The notes: generated by a model not told the origin, from the sequence alone. Positions 41,634 to 51,164 are shown, numbered from the stretch's first letter. The stretch is 64,000 bases of DNA from Amycolatopsis anabasis (GCF_009765355.1 NZ_VTHK01000037.1:26873-90872); one strand, 5' to 3'. A program made the numbers and translations.

Positions 41634-42986
41634 ATGACCAAGAATTTACGATCCGTCCAGCGTCCATGGTGGACCCTGGCCACGGTGTGCGTCGGCGGCA
41701 TGATGGTCGGCCTGGACGGCACCGCGCTGACCATCGCCGGCCCGGATATCGCGCGTTCGGTCGGGGCGTCCATGAGCGAACTGCAGTGGATCGCCAACGC
41801 CTACCTGCTCGCCCTGGCCGTCGCCCTGTTCCCGGCGGGCCGGTTGGCGGACCGGGTCGGCCGCCGCGCCACTTTTCTCGCCGGGGTACTGGGTTTCGGC
41901 CTGGTGTCCTTGCTCATCGCGGGCGCGGAGAGCGGGTGGCAACTGGTCGTGCTGCGCGCGGCACAGGGCTTGGCCGGGGCCCTGCTGCAGCCCGCGGCGC
42001 TGGCCCTGCTGCGCGGCGCGTTCCCCCGCGAACGGCTCGAGCTGGCGCTGGGCGTCTGGGGAGGTTCGGCGGCGGTGTCGGTCGCCGCCGGGCCGATCGT
42101 GGCCGGGTTCATCGTCGCCCGGTTCGGCTGGCAGGCGGTTTTCCTGATCAACGTGCCGCTTTCGCTCCTGACCGCGGTGCTGGCCCGGGTGGCCGTGGCC
42201 GAATCGCGCAGCGCGGGCGGGCCCGGGCGGCTGCTCGAACTCGTCCGGATGCGGGGCGTGGCACTGGGCGCCGCGCTGACCGCGGGCAGCTACTTCTCCT
42301 TGTTCGGCCTGCTGTTCTTCCTCACGCTGTACCTGCAGAACGTCCGCGGGCTGGATCCCATCGGGGCGGGGGAGTGGTTGCTGCCGGTGACCGCGGTGGT
42401 GGTGCTCAGCGCGCCACTCGGCGGGGTGCTCACCGGGCGGTTCGGCCCGCGCTGGCCCGCGGCGGCGGGGCTGCTCCTGGTGGCGGCGGGCATGCTCGGT
42501 TTCCGCGGCCTGGCACCGGATTCCTCGCAGCTGAGCGTATTGCCGTGGGCGCTGGTGCTCGGCCTGGGCACCGGGATCGCGCTGATCGCGGCGACCCAGG
42601 TGATCGTGGCCGGAGCGCCCGTGGACATGTCCGGCTCGGCCTCGGCCCTGCAGCAGGTGGCCACCCAGCTCGGTGGCGTGCTCGGCATCGCGAGCCTGGG
42701 CGTGGTGATGTCCTGGCGGGTGGGCGCGTCCCTCCCGCCCGAACTGTCATCCACAGTGGACGAGGTCACTCAGGGGCGCGGACCCGCGGGCGAGCTGGCG
42801 CACGCCGCGTTCATGTCCGGGTTCCGGGCTACCGTGCTGGCCGCGGCGATCGTGGCTTTGGCGGCCGCGGTCCTGGCCCTGCGTATTCGCGGCGGGGCAT
42901 CGCGATCAACTCCTTCCGTGCCTGAGTTCGCCGGGCCACCACACGGACCGGCCGATGTGGACGGTCAGCGCGGGGACCAGCAGTGA
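41634..42986 (+). CDS. MFS drug/metabolite efflux transporter (DHA-type)
   Basis: A 450-residue carrier of the EmrB/QacA-like class, with VGLDGTALTIAGPDI in helix 1, GRLADRVGRRATFLAG signature A and motif C-like GPIVAGFIVARFGWQ in helix 5, which marks drug:H+ antiporters. It is divergent from the esterase-FAAL-PKS genes and could export their product. Its 3' end overlaps the convergent MMPL gene by 81 bases; the C-terminal ~27 residues are low-complexity and probably not part of the fold. Confidence 0.88.
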   Translation: MTKNLRSVQRPWWTLATVCVGGMMVGLDGTALTIAGPDIARSVGASMSELQWIANAYLLALAVALFPAGRLADRVGRRATFLAGVLGFGLVSLLIAGAESGWQLVVLRAAQGLAGALLQPAALALLRGAFPRERLELALGVWGGSAAVSVAAGPIVAGFIVARFGWQAVFLINVPLSLLTAVLARVAVAESRSAGGPGRLLELVRMRGVALGAALTAGSYFSLFGLLFFLTLYLQNVRGLDPIGAGEWLLPVTAVVVLSAPLGGVLTGRFGPRWPAAAGLLLVAAGMLGFRGLAPDSSQLSVLPWALVLGLGTGIALIAATQVIVAGAPVDMSGSASALQQVATQLGGVLGIASLGVVMSWRVGASLPPELSSTVDEVTQGRGPAGELAHAAFMSGFRATVLAAAIVALAAAVLALRIRGGASRSTPSVPEFAGPPHGPADVDGQRGDQQ

Positions 42987-44987
42987 ACGGACGATGAGCG
43001 TGTCCAGCAGGACGCCGAAGGCCACCAGGAACGCGATCTGCGCCATGAACAGGATCGGCAGCACGGACAGCGCGGCGAACGTGGCGGCCAGCACCACCCC
43101 GGCCGAGGTGATCACCCCGCCGGTCACCCCGAGCGCGTGCAGGGTGCCCGCGCGGGTGCCGTCGCGCAGGGATTCCTCGCGCACCCGGGTCATCAGGAAG
43201 ATGTTGTAGTCGATGCCCAGGGCCACCAGGAAGACGAACGCGTAGAGCGGTACCGAGGGATCCGAGCCCGGGAAGTCGAAGACGTGGTTGAACACGAGCG
43301 CGCCGACGCCCAGGGTGGCGGCGAAGGACAGCACCACCGTCGCGATCAGCAGCAGCGGCGCCAGCAGCGATCGCAGCAGCAGCGCGAGCACGCCGAGGAT
43401 GACCACCAGCACGATCGGGATGATCAGGCCGCGGTCGCGTTCCGCGGCGTCGCGCACCTCGAGCTGGGTCGCGGTCTGCCCGCCGACCTTCGCGTCGGCG
43501 CCGGGCACCGCATGCACCGCGGACCGCAGGCGCTGCACGGTTTCGGTCGCCGCGGTCGAATCGGCGGGTGCGGACAGGGTCGCTTCGATCTCGGCCTTCC
43601 CGTCGACGACCGCGGGCGCGGTCCGCACCGCGGCGATGCCCTCGGTCGTGCGGGCCGCCTCGGTGACCGCGTTCGCCGCCGCCGCGTTCGTCACCACGAC
43701 CGCCGGATCGCCGAGCCCGCCGGGGAAGTGCTCGGTGAGCACGTCCTGGCCCGCGACCGCGTCGACCCGGTCCAGGAAGACGTCGGCCTGGCTCACGCCG
43801 TTCGACTTCAGCGTCGGCGCGAACGCGGCGAGCACCGCCAGGGCCAGCGCGGTCACTATCCACACCGGACGGAACCGGCGGCCGACGAGCGCCGAGACCC
43901 GTTGCCACAGACCGTTCTTCTTCGGCGCGCTCGGCCGGATCGGCCAGAAGGCGGCGCGGCCGAGCAGGGCGAGCGCGGCGGGCAGGAAGGTGAGGGAGGC
44001 CAAGAAGGAGGCGGCGATGCCCAGGGCCGCGACCGGGCCGAGCCCCTTGTTCGAGGACAGTTCGCTGAACAGCATGCACAGCAGGCCGAGGATCACGGTG
44101 CCCGCCGAGGCGGCGATGGATTCGAACGAGGCCCGCACGGCGGCGGCGACCGCCGCGGCGGTGCCCGGTTGGCGCAAGAGTTCCTCGCGGTAGCGGGCGA
44201 CCAGCAGCAGGGCGTAGTCGGTGGAGGCGCCGAACACCAGGATGAACAGGATGCCCTGGGTCTGCCCGTTGAGCGTGAGGACGTCGTGCGCGGCGAGCGG
44301 CTCGATCACCGCGGAGGCGGCGATCAGCGCGAGCCCGGCGCTGATCAGGACGACGATCGGCAGCAGCGGGCTGCGGTAGACCAGGATCAGGATCACCACC
44401 ACGATCGCCGCGGTGATCACCAGCAGGCGCCCGTCGATCCCCGCGAACACCTCGCCGAGGTCGGCGTTGAACCCGCCGGGACCGGTGACGTTGACGGTGA
44501 GCCCCGCGGGCAGGCCGGTGTTCAGGGTTTCCCGCATCCGCTGCACGGTCCGGCCCGCCTCGAAACCGTCCACACCGGACACCGGTGCGATCAGCTGGGC
44601 GGCCTTGCCGTCCCCCGAGGGCAGCGGCGGGCTCACCTCGCCGGTCAAACCCGGCAGTTTCGCGACCGCGGCTGCCCGATCGGCGATCGCCGCCTGATCG
44701 GCCGGGGTGAGCCCGCCGGTCCGGCTGAAGATCACGACCGCGGGCAGGATCTTGCCTCCGGCGAACTTCTCCTGCAGCCGCGCGACCTCGGTCGCCTCGG
44801 CTCCGGCGGGCAGGAACGAGATGCCGTCGTTGTGCTGGACCTGGGAAAGCTTGCCCGGCATCCCGCCGGCCACCACGCCGAACGCGAGCCACGCGAGCAC
44901 GATCAACGCGGGCAGCCACCACCGGCGCCGCGCACGGGAACCGAGTGGTTTGGTCTGCGCCAGGGCTTCGTCCAGCCGACTGCTCAT
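42906..44987 (-). CDS. MMPL-family RND transporter
   Basis: A 693-residue RND protein with 12 helices in the MmpL arrangement: helix 1, a periplasmic loop (~55-175), helices 2-6 with the family motif GASTDYALLLVARYREEL, a second loop (~385-510), and helices 7-12 with ALGIDYNIFLMTRVREE. The Asp-Tyr pairs in both halves are the proton-relay positions. MmpL-type pumps move lipids or siderophores to the cell surface, which suits a neighbouring lipid-polyketide locus. The ATG at 44987 is preferred; a GTG at 44999 is possible. Confidence 0.93.
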   Translation of the reverse strand: MSSRLDEALAQTKPLGSRARRRWWLPALIVLAWLAFGVVAGGMPGKLSQVQHNDGISFLPAGAEATEVARLQEKFAGGKILPAVVIFSRTGGLTPADQAAIADRAAAVAKLPGLTGEVSPPLPSGDGKAAQLIAPVSGVDGFEAGRTVQRMRETLNTGLPAGLTVNVTGPGGFNADLGEVFAGIDGRLLVITAAIVVVILILVYRSPLLPIVVLISAGLALIAASAVIEPLAAHDVLTLNGQTQGILFILVFGASTDYALLLVARYREELLRQPGTAAAVAAAVRASFESIAASAGTVILGLLCMLFSELSSNKGLGPVAALGIAASFLASLTFLPAALALLGRAAFWPIRPSAPKKNGLWQRVSALVGRRFRPVWIVTALALAVLAAFAPTLKSNGVSQADVFLDRVDAVAGQDVLTEHFPGGLGDPAVVVTNAAAANAVTEAARTTEGIAAVRTAPAVVDGKAEIEATLSAPADSTAATETVQRLRSAVHAVPGADAKVGGQTATQLEVRDAAERDRGLIIPIVLVVILGVLALLLRSLLAPLLLIATVVLSFAATLGVGALVFNHVFDFPGSDPSVPLYAFVFLVALGIDYNIFLMTRVREESLRDGTRAGTLHALGVTGGVITSAGVVLAATFAALSVLPILFMAQIAFLVAFGVLLDTLIVRSLLVPALTVHIGRSVWWPGELRHGRS

Positions 44988-45381
44988 CCGTACCGCCACG
45001 TGATCGGCAAAAATACGGTACGACCGTACCATTCTGTCCGGGGTGGCAGTAGGCTTCGCAACACAGGATTTACCCGCGTCGTGATCGCCCCCACACCACG
45101 GATCTCGTTCCGATGAACGCTCGGTGTACGCCGCGTTTTCCGAGTAGCGCGCGTGAATGCGGCCTTCGGTACCGCGAGGACACCAATGCGGCATTGGGGA
45201 CGTTGGGGGTACCCAGCGCCGCATTGGGTACTTCCGAGCACCGCCCCGGGAAGCCCCCGACACTCTGGCGACTAGGCGGTGAGATTCCCCAGCCCGGCGG
45301 TGGGCGGCTCGTTCGAGCACCGAATGCGAACTCGTGTGCCCGAGTGTGTAACTCGCTTGCGTGAGTGTGAAACTCGCCGGG
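44988..45381. promoter_or_regulatory. 394-base gene-free gap: candidate operator and repeat blocks
   Basis: A dyad at 45015-45030 contains both ACGGT-ACG-ACCGT and GGTAC-GACC-GTACC, 28 bases before the MMPL start; this is a good TetR-type operator shape. From ~45150 to 45240 there are repeated AATGCGGC and GCATTGGG elements (AATGCGGCCTTCGGTACC, AATGCGGCATTGGGG, CCGCATTGGGTAC), and from ~45325 to 45378 a copy of intergenic repeat family A (GAGTGTGTAACTCGC, GAGTGTGAAACTCGCC). No reading frame here looks like a gene. Confidence 0.5.
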
Positions 45382-46323
45382 TTACCCGCGCGCCTCGCCG
45401 GGGGTCTGTCCGAAGTGGTCGCGGAAGACGCGGGTGAAGTGGGACTGGCTGGCGAAACCGCAGCGGTAGGCGATGTCGGCGATGGTGTCGGTGGCGGAGG
45501 TGGCATCGCGCAGCCGGTCGCGTGCCAGTTCGAGGCGGCGCTGGAGGAGGTAGCGGGAAGGGGTCATACCGTCCGGGGCGAACAGGCGGCGCAGATGCCG
45601 CGCCGACACCCCGGCCGCCGCGGCGACGCGTTCGGCGGACAGGCCCGGATCGGACAGGTGCCGCTCGATGTAGTCCTTCGCGATCGCCAACTGGGCGGGC
45701 TGCCCGTCGAACCGGCCCCCGGCCAGGGAACGGATCAGGTCCAGCACGGTCTGCTCGGCGCGTTCACCGTCGGCGTGGTCGTGCCGCGCGACGAGCCCGT
45801 CCGCCACCGACCGCAGCGCGGACACCAGGGCGTCCTCGGCGGCCGACCGTCCACCGAGGACCATCGGCGCCCGGATCCCGCCGGGCAGGCAGCGCTCGGT
45901 GAACACCGGGCGCGGGATGTCCACCAGGAGCTGGCGCATCGGCGAGGAGAAACCGAAGAGGTACGGGTGGTCGGTCTCGTAGAGCACCAGGCTCCCCGCC
46001 GGGGCCGGGAGCACCCCGTCGGGATGGAAGAAGACCGCGTCCCCGCCGAGCACCAGGCTCGCGAACACCGACTCCTTCGGCAGGCGGCGGCAGATCCCCG
46101 GGGTGCGTTCGATGACGTGCTCGTTGCCGGTGATCTCGGCGATCCGCAGGGCCCCCGAGCGGAGGTTCGTCTGGCGCGCGAGCAGGCCCCGTTCGGAATA
46201 GGAGGAACAGGTCAGCCCGACCAGCGCCTGCCGGTTGTAGTCCTCCCAGAAGTCGACGCGTTCCGCGGGCGGTACCGATTCCGTCGACACGCTGGAGATC
46301 ATGGCGACGGGCTGTGTGGGCAT
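45382..46323 (-). CDS. AraC-family regulator
   Basis: A 313-residue regulator with an N-terminal cupin-like ligand domain of the AraC_binding_2 type (VDFWEDYNRQALVGL; GSLVLYETDHPYLFGF) and a C-terminal AraC HTH pair (~215-313: GLSAERVAAAAGVSARHLRR; DIAYRCGFASQSHFTRVFRD). The ATG at 46323 follows AAGGAGG, so the 21 upstream codons are not used. It lies between the MMPL gene and a PucR gene, and its target is not clear. Confidence 0.92.
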   Translation of the reverse strand: MPTQPVAMISSVSTESVPPAERVDFWEDYNRQALVGLTCSSYSERGLLARQTNLRSGALRIAEITGNEHVIERTPGICRRLPKESVFASLVLGGDAVFFHPDGVLPAPAGSLVLYETDHPYLFGFSSPMRQLLVDIPRPVFTERCLPGGIRAPMVLGGRSAAEDALVSALRSVADGLVARHDHADGERAEQTVLDLIRSLAGGRFDGQPAQLAIAKDYIERHLSDPGLSAERVAAAAGVSARHLRRLFAPDGMTPSRYLLQRRLELARDRLRDATSATDTIADIAYRCGFASQSHFTRVFRDHFGQTPGEARG

Positions 46324-46389
46324 CACGGCCTCCTTGCCGGTCCTACGCCCCCTGGTACCGGCAGGGTAAACCGGTATCTCTGCCAATGG

Positions 46390-47523
46390 TCAATCCATTC
46401 GACTGAGTAGAACGAGCGCCAGGGCGGCCTGCCGGGGGATGGTCAGGTCGAGCGCGATCAGCTCGCGCAGGCGGCGGAGCCGGTTCAGCACGGTGTTGCG
46501 GTGGCAGAACAGTCGTTCCGCGGTCGTCGCGATCGAACCGGTGTCCAGGAACTCCCGCGCGGTCTCCAGCAGGCGATCGCGCTCGGCCTCGGGGATCTCG
46601 TCCAGCCGGTGCGCCGGGAATTCCGGGCTGACCTCGGCCAGCCGGGCCGCCGCCAGCCTCGGCCAGGCTTCCGCCATGGTCGCCGGTCCGGTCGCGGCCG
46701 GTGGCAGTGCGCGCAGGATCCGCACGGCCGACCGGGCGCGGACGGGCACCTCGGCGAGCGTCCCGGCCCGTGGTGCGCGGCCGCACCGCACCGCCGCCAG
46801 GTGCCGGTCGACGCCGGGGGCGGGTGTCCAGAAGGCGACCAGCGAGTCCTCGAAGTCGCCGGTGAAAACCCGTGCGCCCGCCCGCGCGAGGAAGGCGTCC
46901 AGCCGCTCCCGGTCCGCGTGGTCGGTGGCGATGACGTCGAACGCGCCGTCTTCCGGGACGCCCAGGGTGCCCGCGATCTGCCGGAGCAGGCCGGCGTGCG
47001 GTTCGGTGGAGCTGAACAGCGCGGAGATCATGGCACGCTGACGGCCCAGGTCGAGGTTCGCCCGGGCGGCGCTTTCCCGCAGGTAGCTCACGTGGATCTC
47101 GGACGCGAAGTCGTCGACCACCCGCCACAGGTCGTCGACGTGCGAGATGAGCACCGGCATATCGGCCGACCGGGAAACCCGCAACAACGTCGACCAGAGG
47201 ATCGTGAAGTCCTCGCGGACGGTCGCGACGACGTTTTCCAGGGGCACGCCCTGCGCGGCGCGGTGGATGCCGATCTGGCGCGGCAGATCGGCGAGTTCCC
47301 GCGGCGCCCGGCCGTCCGCGAGCTGGCCGAGCAGGTAGCGCAGCGCGTCGACGCTGGAATTCCGGAAGTCTTCGGCGTCCACCAGCCCCGCGTAGTGCCG
47401 CGAGCCGCCCTCGAAATGCGCCATCACGCCCTCGAGCAGCAGGTGTTCGCGCCGGGCCAGCTCCGCCAGCAGCGCCTTCCAGCGCGGCAGGGAGGTCTGG
47501 CGCATCAGTGCCAGGTTCCGCAT
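46390..47523 (-). CDS. PucR/CdaR-type transcriptional regulator
   Basis: A 377-residue regulator with a helical N-terminal sensor (~1-150), a middle domain, and a C-terminal HTH_30 (GSIATTAERLFCHRNTVLNR). PucR-type proteins often control purine, ureide or amino-acid catabolism. It is divergent from the symporter/M20 hydrolase operon, which is its natural target. The ATG at 47523 is used; the one at 47505 is also possible. Confidence 0.9.
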   Translation of the reverse strand: MRNLALMRQTSLPRWKALLAELARREHLLLEGVMAHFEGGSRHYAGLVDAEDFRNSSVDALRYLLGQLADGRAPRELADLPRQIGIHRAAQGVPLENVVATVREDFTILWSTLLRVSRSADMPVLISHVDDLWRVVDDFASEIHVSYLRESAARANLDLGRQRAMISALFSSTEPHAGLLRQIAGTLGVPEDGAFDVIATDHADRERLDAFLARAGARVFTGDFEDSLVAFWTPAPGVDRHLAAVRCGRAPRAGTLAEVPVRARSAVRILRALPPAATGPATMAEAWPRLAAARLAEVSPEFPAHRLDEIPEAERDRLLETAREFLDTGSIATTAERLFCHRNTVLNRLRRLRELIALDLTIPRQAALALVLLSRMD

Positions 47524-47598
47524 GTGGCGGACCCTAGGTGGCACTGTGCATCCGCACAATCCCCGGACGCGATCCGGCGGCGGTTGACGAGTGACGGT

Positions 47599-48945
47599 AT
47601 GCAAGCGCACGACTTACGATTCCGCGCCATGACAGGAATCGCACCCACCGCTGCCGGATCGCAGGTGCTCGACGACCGGACGGCCACCAAGGTCACCTTC
47701 GCGGCGCTCGTCGGCAACGCGCTGGAGTGGTACGACTTCTTCCTGTTCACCACCGCCACCGCGCTGGTGTTCAACGTCCAGTACTTCGCGTCCGACGATC
47801 CGGTCACCGCGGCGATGGCCTCGTTCGCGACCCTCGCCGTCGGGTTCATCGCCCGCCCGCTGGGTGGGCTGATCTTCGGCCGGATGGGCGACCGGGTGGG
47901 CCGCCGCAGAACCCTGCTCATCACCGTCGTGCTCATCGGCGTGACCACCGGGCTGATCGGCGTGCTGCCCAACCAGTTCACCATCGGGGTGGCGGCGCCC
48001 ATCCTGCTGACGCTGTTGCGGATCGTGCAGGGCCTGGCCCTCGGCGGGGAGTGGAGCGGCGCGATCATCATCGCGGTCGAGCACGCGCCGCCCGCCAAGC
48101 GCGGCCGGTTCGCGGCGCTGCCGCAGATCGGCTCGCCGATCGGGACCCTGCTGTCCTCGGGCGCCTTCGCGCTGGTGTCGCTGCTGTCCCGGGAGAGCTT
48201 CGACGCGTGGGGCTGGCGGCTGCCGTTCCTCGCGGCGATCCCGTTGCTGCTGATCGCCGTGTTCATCCGGCGGCAGCTGGAGGAGTCGCCCGCGTTCCGG
48301 GAACTGGTGGAGCACAACGAGGTCGCGCACGCCCCGCTCACCCGGGTCTTCCGCGAGTCGTGGCGCCAGGTGCTGGTCGGGGCCGGGGTGGCCTTCCTCG
48401 GCATGGGCGGCTTCTACCTGGTCACCACGTTCGTCATCAGTTACGGGACCCGGGTGCTGCATCTCGACCGGACGCTGCTGCTTTCCGGCACGCTCGTCGC
48501 CGCGGTCGGCGAGATCTTCGTGATCGTCGTGGCCGGTCGGCTGACCGAGCGGTTCGGCGCCACCCGCGTGGTGGCCGGCGGCGGCCTGGCGACCGCGATC
48601 CTCGCGTTCCCGGTCTTCTGGCTGATCGAGTCGAGGGCGCCGGTCCTGGTGATCCTCGCGATGACGATCGGCGTGGGCGCCCTGTCGTTCTCCTACGGCG
48701 CCTGCGGAACCGTGCTCGCGGGGTTGTTCCCGCCCGCGTTGCGGTACAGCGGGGTCGCCATCGCCTCCAACGCGGCCGCCGTGCTCAGCGGATGCGTCCC
48801 GCTGATCGCCACCGCGCTCTTCGCCGCCAGCGGGAACCAGATCTGGACCGCCGCGGTGATCTTCATCGTGATCGCCCTGACCACCGGGGTCTCGGGCTTG
48901 TTCTTCCCGCGCTTGAGCATCGGCGAAGCGGGTATTCGAAACTGA
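47599..48945 (+). CDS. Metabolite:H+ symporter (MHS family, MFS)
   Basis: A 448-residue MFS carrier of the KgtP/ProP/ShiA type: NALEWYDFFLFTTATALVF in helix 1, GRMGDRVGRRRTLL, and the family signature RIVQGLALGGEWSGAIII. It imports a small organic acid or zwitterion with protons. The start may be ATG 47599 or 47629; neither has a strong ribosome site. It lies 14 bases upstream of the M20 hydrolase gene, so the substrate is probably that enzyme's ureido or carbamoyl compound. Confidence 0.92.
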   Translation: MQAHDLRFRAMTGIAPTAAGSQVLDDRTATKVTFAALVGNALEWYDFFLFTTATALVFNVQYFASDDPVTAAMASFATLAVGFIARPLGGLIFGRMGDRVGRRRTLLITVVLIGVTTGLIGVLPNQFTIGVAAPILLTLLRIVQGLALGGEWSGAIIIAVEHAPPAKRGRFAALPQIGSPIGTLLSSGAFALVSLLSRESFDAWGWRLPFLAAIPLLLIAVFIRRQLEESPAFRELVEHNEVAHAPLTRVFRESWRQVLVGAGVAFLGMGGFYLVTTFVISYGTRVLHLDRTLLLSGTLVAAVGEIFVIVVAGRLTERFGATRVVAGGGLATAILAFPVFWLIESRAPVLVILAMTIGVGALSFSYGACGTVLAGLFPPALRYSGVAIASNAAAVLSGCVPLIATALFAASGNQIWTAAVIFIVIALTTGVSGLFFPRLSIGEAGIRN

Positions 48946-48959
48946 CGAAGAGGAGACCG

Positions 48960-50201
48960 ATGAACGCCGCAGACCGCGCGGTCCTGGACGACTTCCACGC
49001 CCTGTCCGCCCTCGGCGCGACCGAGGCGGGCGGGGTCGAACGGCAGGCCGCGACCGAGGCCGACCGGCAGACCAGGGAGTGGCTGGTCGACTGGCTGACC
49101 ACCCGCGGGTTCACCACCACCGTCGACCGGATCGGCAACCTGTTCGGCCTCCGGGAATGGACGCCGGGTGCGCCCTTCGTGCTCGTCGGGTCGCATTTGG
49201 ACTCCCAGCCCCGGGGTGGCCGGTACGACGGCGCCTACGGGGTGCTCGCCGCCGCGCACGCCGTGCAACGCGTGCACGAGCGCTTCGCCTCGAGCGGTGA
49301 GACGCCGCCGTTCAACGCGGCCGTGGTGAACTGGTTCAACGAGGAGGGATCCCGGTTCAAGCCCAGCATGATGGGCAGTGCCGTGTACACCGGGAAGATG
49401 CCGCTCGAAGAAGCCTTGGCGGTCACCGATCTGGACGGCGTGAGCGTCGAGGAAGCCTTGGCGCGCATCGGTTTCCTCGGCGAGCAGGACGGCCCCCGCG
49501 CGGCCTTCGCCGCCGAGATCCACATCGAACAGGGTCGCGTCCTGGACAAGGAAGGCATCCAGATCGGGCTCGTGGAATCCAACTGGGCCGCGCACAAGTA
49601 CCAGATCTCGGTGGTGGGCGCCCAGTCACACACCGGGTCGACGGTCATGGCCGACCGGCAGGACGCGCTGCTGGGCGCCGCGCGGGTGATCGTCGCGGTC
49701 CGCGAACTGGTCGACCGGTTCCCCGACACGCCCCTGCACACCTCGGCCGGACAGTTGTTCGTGCACCCCAATTCGCCGGTCGTCGTGGCGCGGGAGGCCG
49801 AACTGCACCTGGACCTCCGCTCGGAAAGCCTCGAAGTGCTGCAGGAGGCGGACGCGATCCTCAACCGCGAGTTCGCCGCCATCGAAGCCTCGACGAACGT
49901 CAAGATCGTCAAGAAGAGCGCGCACTTCTGGCCGGTGAACCCGTACCAGCCCGAAGGCGTCGAACTCGCGCGGGAAGCGGCCGAAGCGCTCGGCCTCTCC
50001 CACCGCCCGATGCTGACCCTCGCCGGGCACGACTCGACGAACCTCAAGGACATCGTGCCGACCGTCATGCTGTTCGTGCCCAGCGTGGAAGGCATCTCGC
50101 ACAACGAACACGAGTTCACGCACGACGAGGACATCTGCGCCGGGGTGAACCTGCTGACCGAGGTGGTGGCCCGCCTCTGCCGCGGCGACCTGCGGAGCTG
50201 A
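48960..50201 (+). CDS. M20-family Zn amidohydrolase (N-carbamoyl-L-amino acid hydrolase / allantoate amidohydrolase type)
   Basis: A 413-residue bimetal hydrolase. Metal ligands are in VGSHLDSQPRGGRYDGAYG, WFNEEGSRF, AAEIHIEQGRVLD and near the C-terminal GISHNEHEFT. The dimerisation-domain signature GAQSHTGSTVMADRQDAL (~220-235) is typical for the HyuC/AllC/beta-ureidopropionase branch. It cleaves a carbamoyl or ureido group, releasing ammonia and CO2. The start follows GAGGAGA, in operon with the MHS symporter. Which ureide is used cannot be told from sequence. Confidence 0.92.
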   Translation: MNAADRAVLDDFHALSALGATEAGGVERQAATEADRQTREWLVDWLTTRGFTTTVDRIGNLFGLREWTPGAPFVLVGSHLDSQPRGGRYDGAYGVLAAAHAVQRVHERFASSGETPPFNAAVVNWFNEEGSRFKPSMMGSAVYTGKMPLEEALAVTDLDGVSVEEALARIGFLGEQDGPRAAFAAEIHIEQGRVLDKEGIQIGLVESNWAAHKYQISVVGAQSHTGSTVMADRQDALLGAARVIVAVRELVDRFPDTPLHTSAGQLFVHPNSPVVVAREAELHLDLRSESLEVLQEADAILNREFAAIEASTNVKIVKKSAHFWPVNPYQPEGVELAREAAEALGLSHRPMLTLAGHDSTNLKDIVPTVMLFVPSVEGISHNEHEFTHDEDICAGVNLLTEVVARLCRGDLRS

Positions 50202-50205
50202 AGCA

Positions 50206-50898
50206 TCAGCGCCCTAGAACGGACACCAACCGCGCCAGCAGATAGGAGCACGCCCAGCGGGACTCGGTGCCCTTCGGATTGGTTGCGCCCTTCGCGAGCT
50301 TGACCGCGAGCTTGCGGGGCTCGGGGAGCGTAGTCGGGTCGTCGGCGCCCTGCAGCGCAACTTTCCATTCGAGCTGGGTCAGCCGGGAAATCTCACTCGC
50401 CACGATCAGGCGGCGGACCTTGGGATCGTTCTCCAACACCTGAACCACCAGGTCGGCGTTGTGCTTGCCGGGGAGCTTGGCGACAACGCTCAGCGAGTTG
50501 GTCCGGAGCGTGGCCGTGTCGCCCTCGACGGCCCACTTGCGGAACCACTCGGCCGCCTTCTCCGAGACGACATTGCCCAAGCTCACGTCGGTCCGGTGGG
50601 CCGTCGGGGTGTTGCGCAGTGCGCCCGGGTCGCCGCGCTCGACACCGGCCAGCAAGGTCGCGCGGCTCGCCTTCGTGAGGATCAGGAGTTTCTTGTGCGT
50701 GATGTCCTTGCGCCACATGTCGACTCCCAGCACCTTCTGGTATGCCGCGATCAGTTCCAACGACGCCGTGCGCTGGCCTGTCTCGACCATGCCGAGCAGC
50801 GACTTCGAGAACTTGATCTTCTTCGCCATCTCGGTCAGCGACAGGCCCGCGCCCTCACGTTCGGCCCGCAGCCGGGAGCCCGGCACGGTTGTGGACAC
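50206..50898 (-). CDS. XRE-family regulator next to peptide/PIMT unit
   Basis: A 230-residue protein. Residues ~10-62 are an XRE HTH (SLTEMAKKIKFSKSLLGMVE, then TGQRTASLEL). The remaining ~165 residues are helical and unfamiliar, possibly a HEAT-like or ligand domain. The GTG at 50898 has GGGAG eight bases upstream; longer starts lack support. It is divergent from the 36-residue peptide gene, 155 bases away, and is likely its regulator. Confidence 0.82.
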   Translation of the reverse strand: MSTTVPGSRLRAEREGAGLSLTEMAKKIKFSKSLLGMVETGQRTASLELIAAYQKVLGVDMWRKDITHKKLLILTKASRATLLAGVERGDPGALRNTPTAHRTDVSLGNVVSEKAAEWFRKWAVEGDTATLRTNSLSVVAKLPGKHNADLVVQVLENDPKVRRLIVASEISRLTQLEWKVALQGADDPTTLPEPRKLAVKLAKGATNPKGTESRWACSYLLARLVSVLGR

Positions 50899-51053
50899 TC
50901 TGTGGACTCCCAAACCGTTCAGTTCACTGTCAGTGGCTCCGAGATTACTCCTGAGCACGCGCGTGCCGAGCGTGGTTTCTCGAGTGTGTGAGTGCGAAGA
51001 GTTCCGCGCTGAGCGCGCGGTTCGTAGAGTCAACAACGATTACCGGAGGAGCA

Positions 51054-51164
51054 ATGGTGCTCACGATTCCCAGCGGCAGGCACGATGGCGATGACGACTC
51101 CCAGACCGATCATTACGGCCAAGGCTCCGCGGGCGGTGACCAGGTTAGCGGCGACAAGAAGTGA
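51054..51164 (+). CDS. 36-residue Asp-rich peptide, candidate RiPP precursor (imiditide-like)
   Basis: A short gene with a strong GGAGGA site (51045-51050). The peptide starts MVLTIPSGRHDGDDDSQT and ends GGDQVSGDKK. It has seven aspartates (D11, D13-15, D19, D29, D34), an Asp-Gly pair at 11-12, and no cysteine. Its stop overlaps the methyltransferase start (GTGA at 51161-51164), so the two are translated together. A small Asp-containing peptide coupled to a PIMT homologue is the layout of imiditides, RiPPs in which Asp becomes aspartimide, and of the methyltransferase part of some graspetides. I see no ATP-grasp ligase nearby. Confidence 0.72.
   Translation: MVLTIPSGRHDGDDDSQTDHYGQGSAGGDQVSGDKK

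Noticed and set aside
51054..51164. The 36-residue peptide as a lanthipeptide or as a DUF397 partner of the XRE regulator
   Set aside because: It has no cysteine and no FxLD or ILDLQ leader, and it is much shorter than DUF397 proteins and lacks their Trp/Ser-Ser-Gly pattern.
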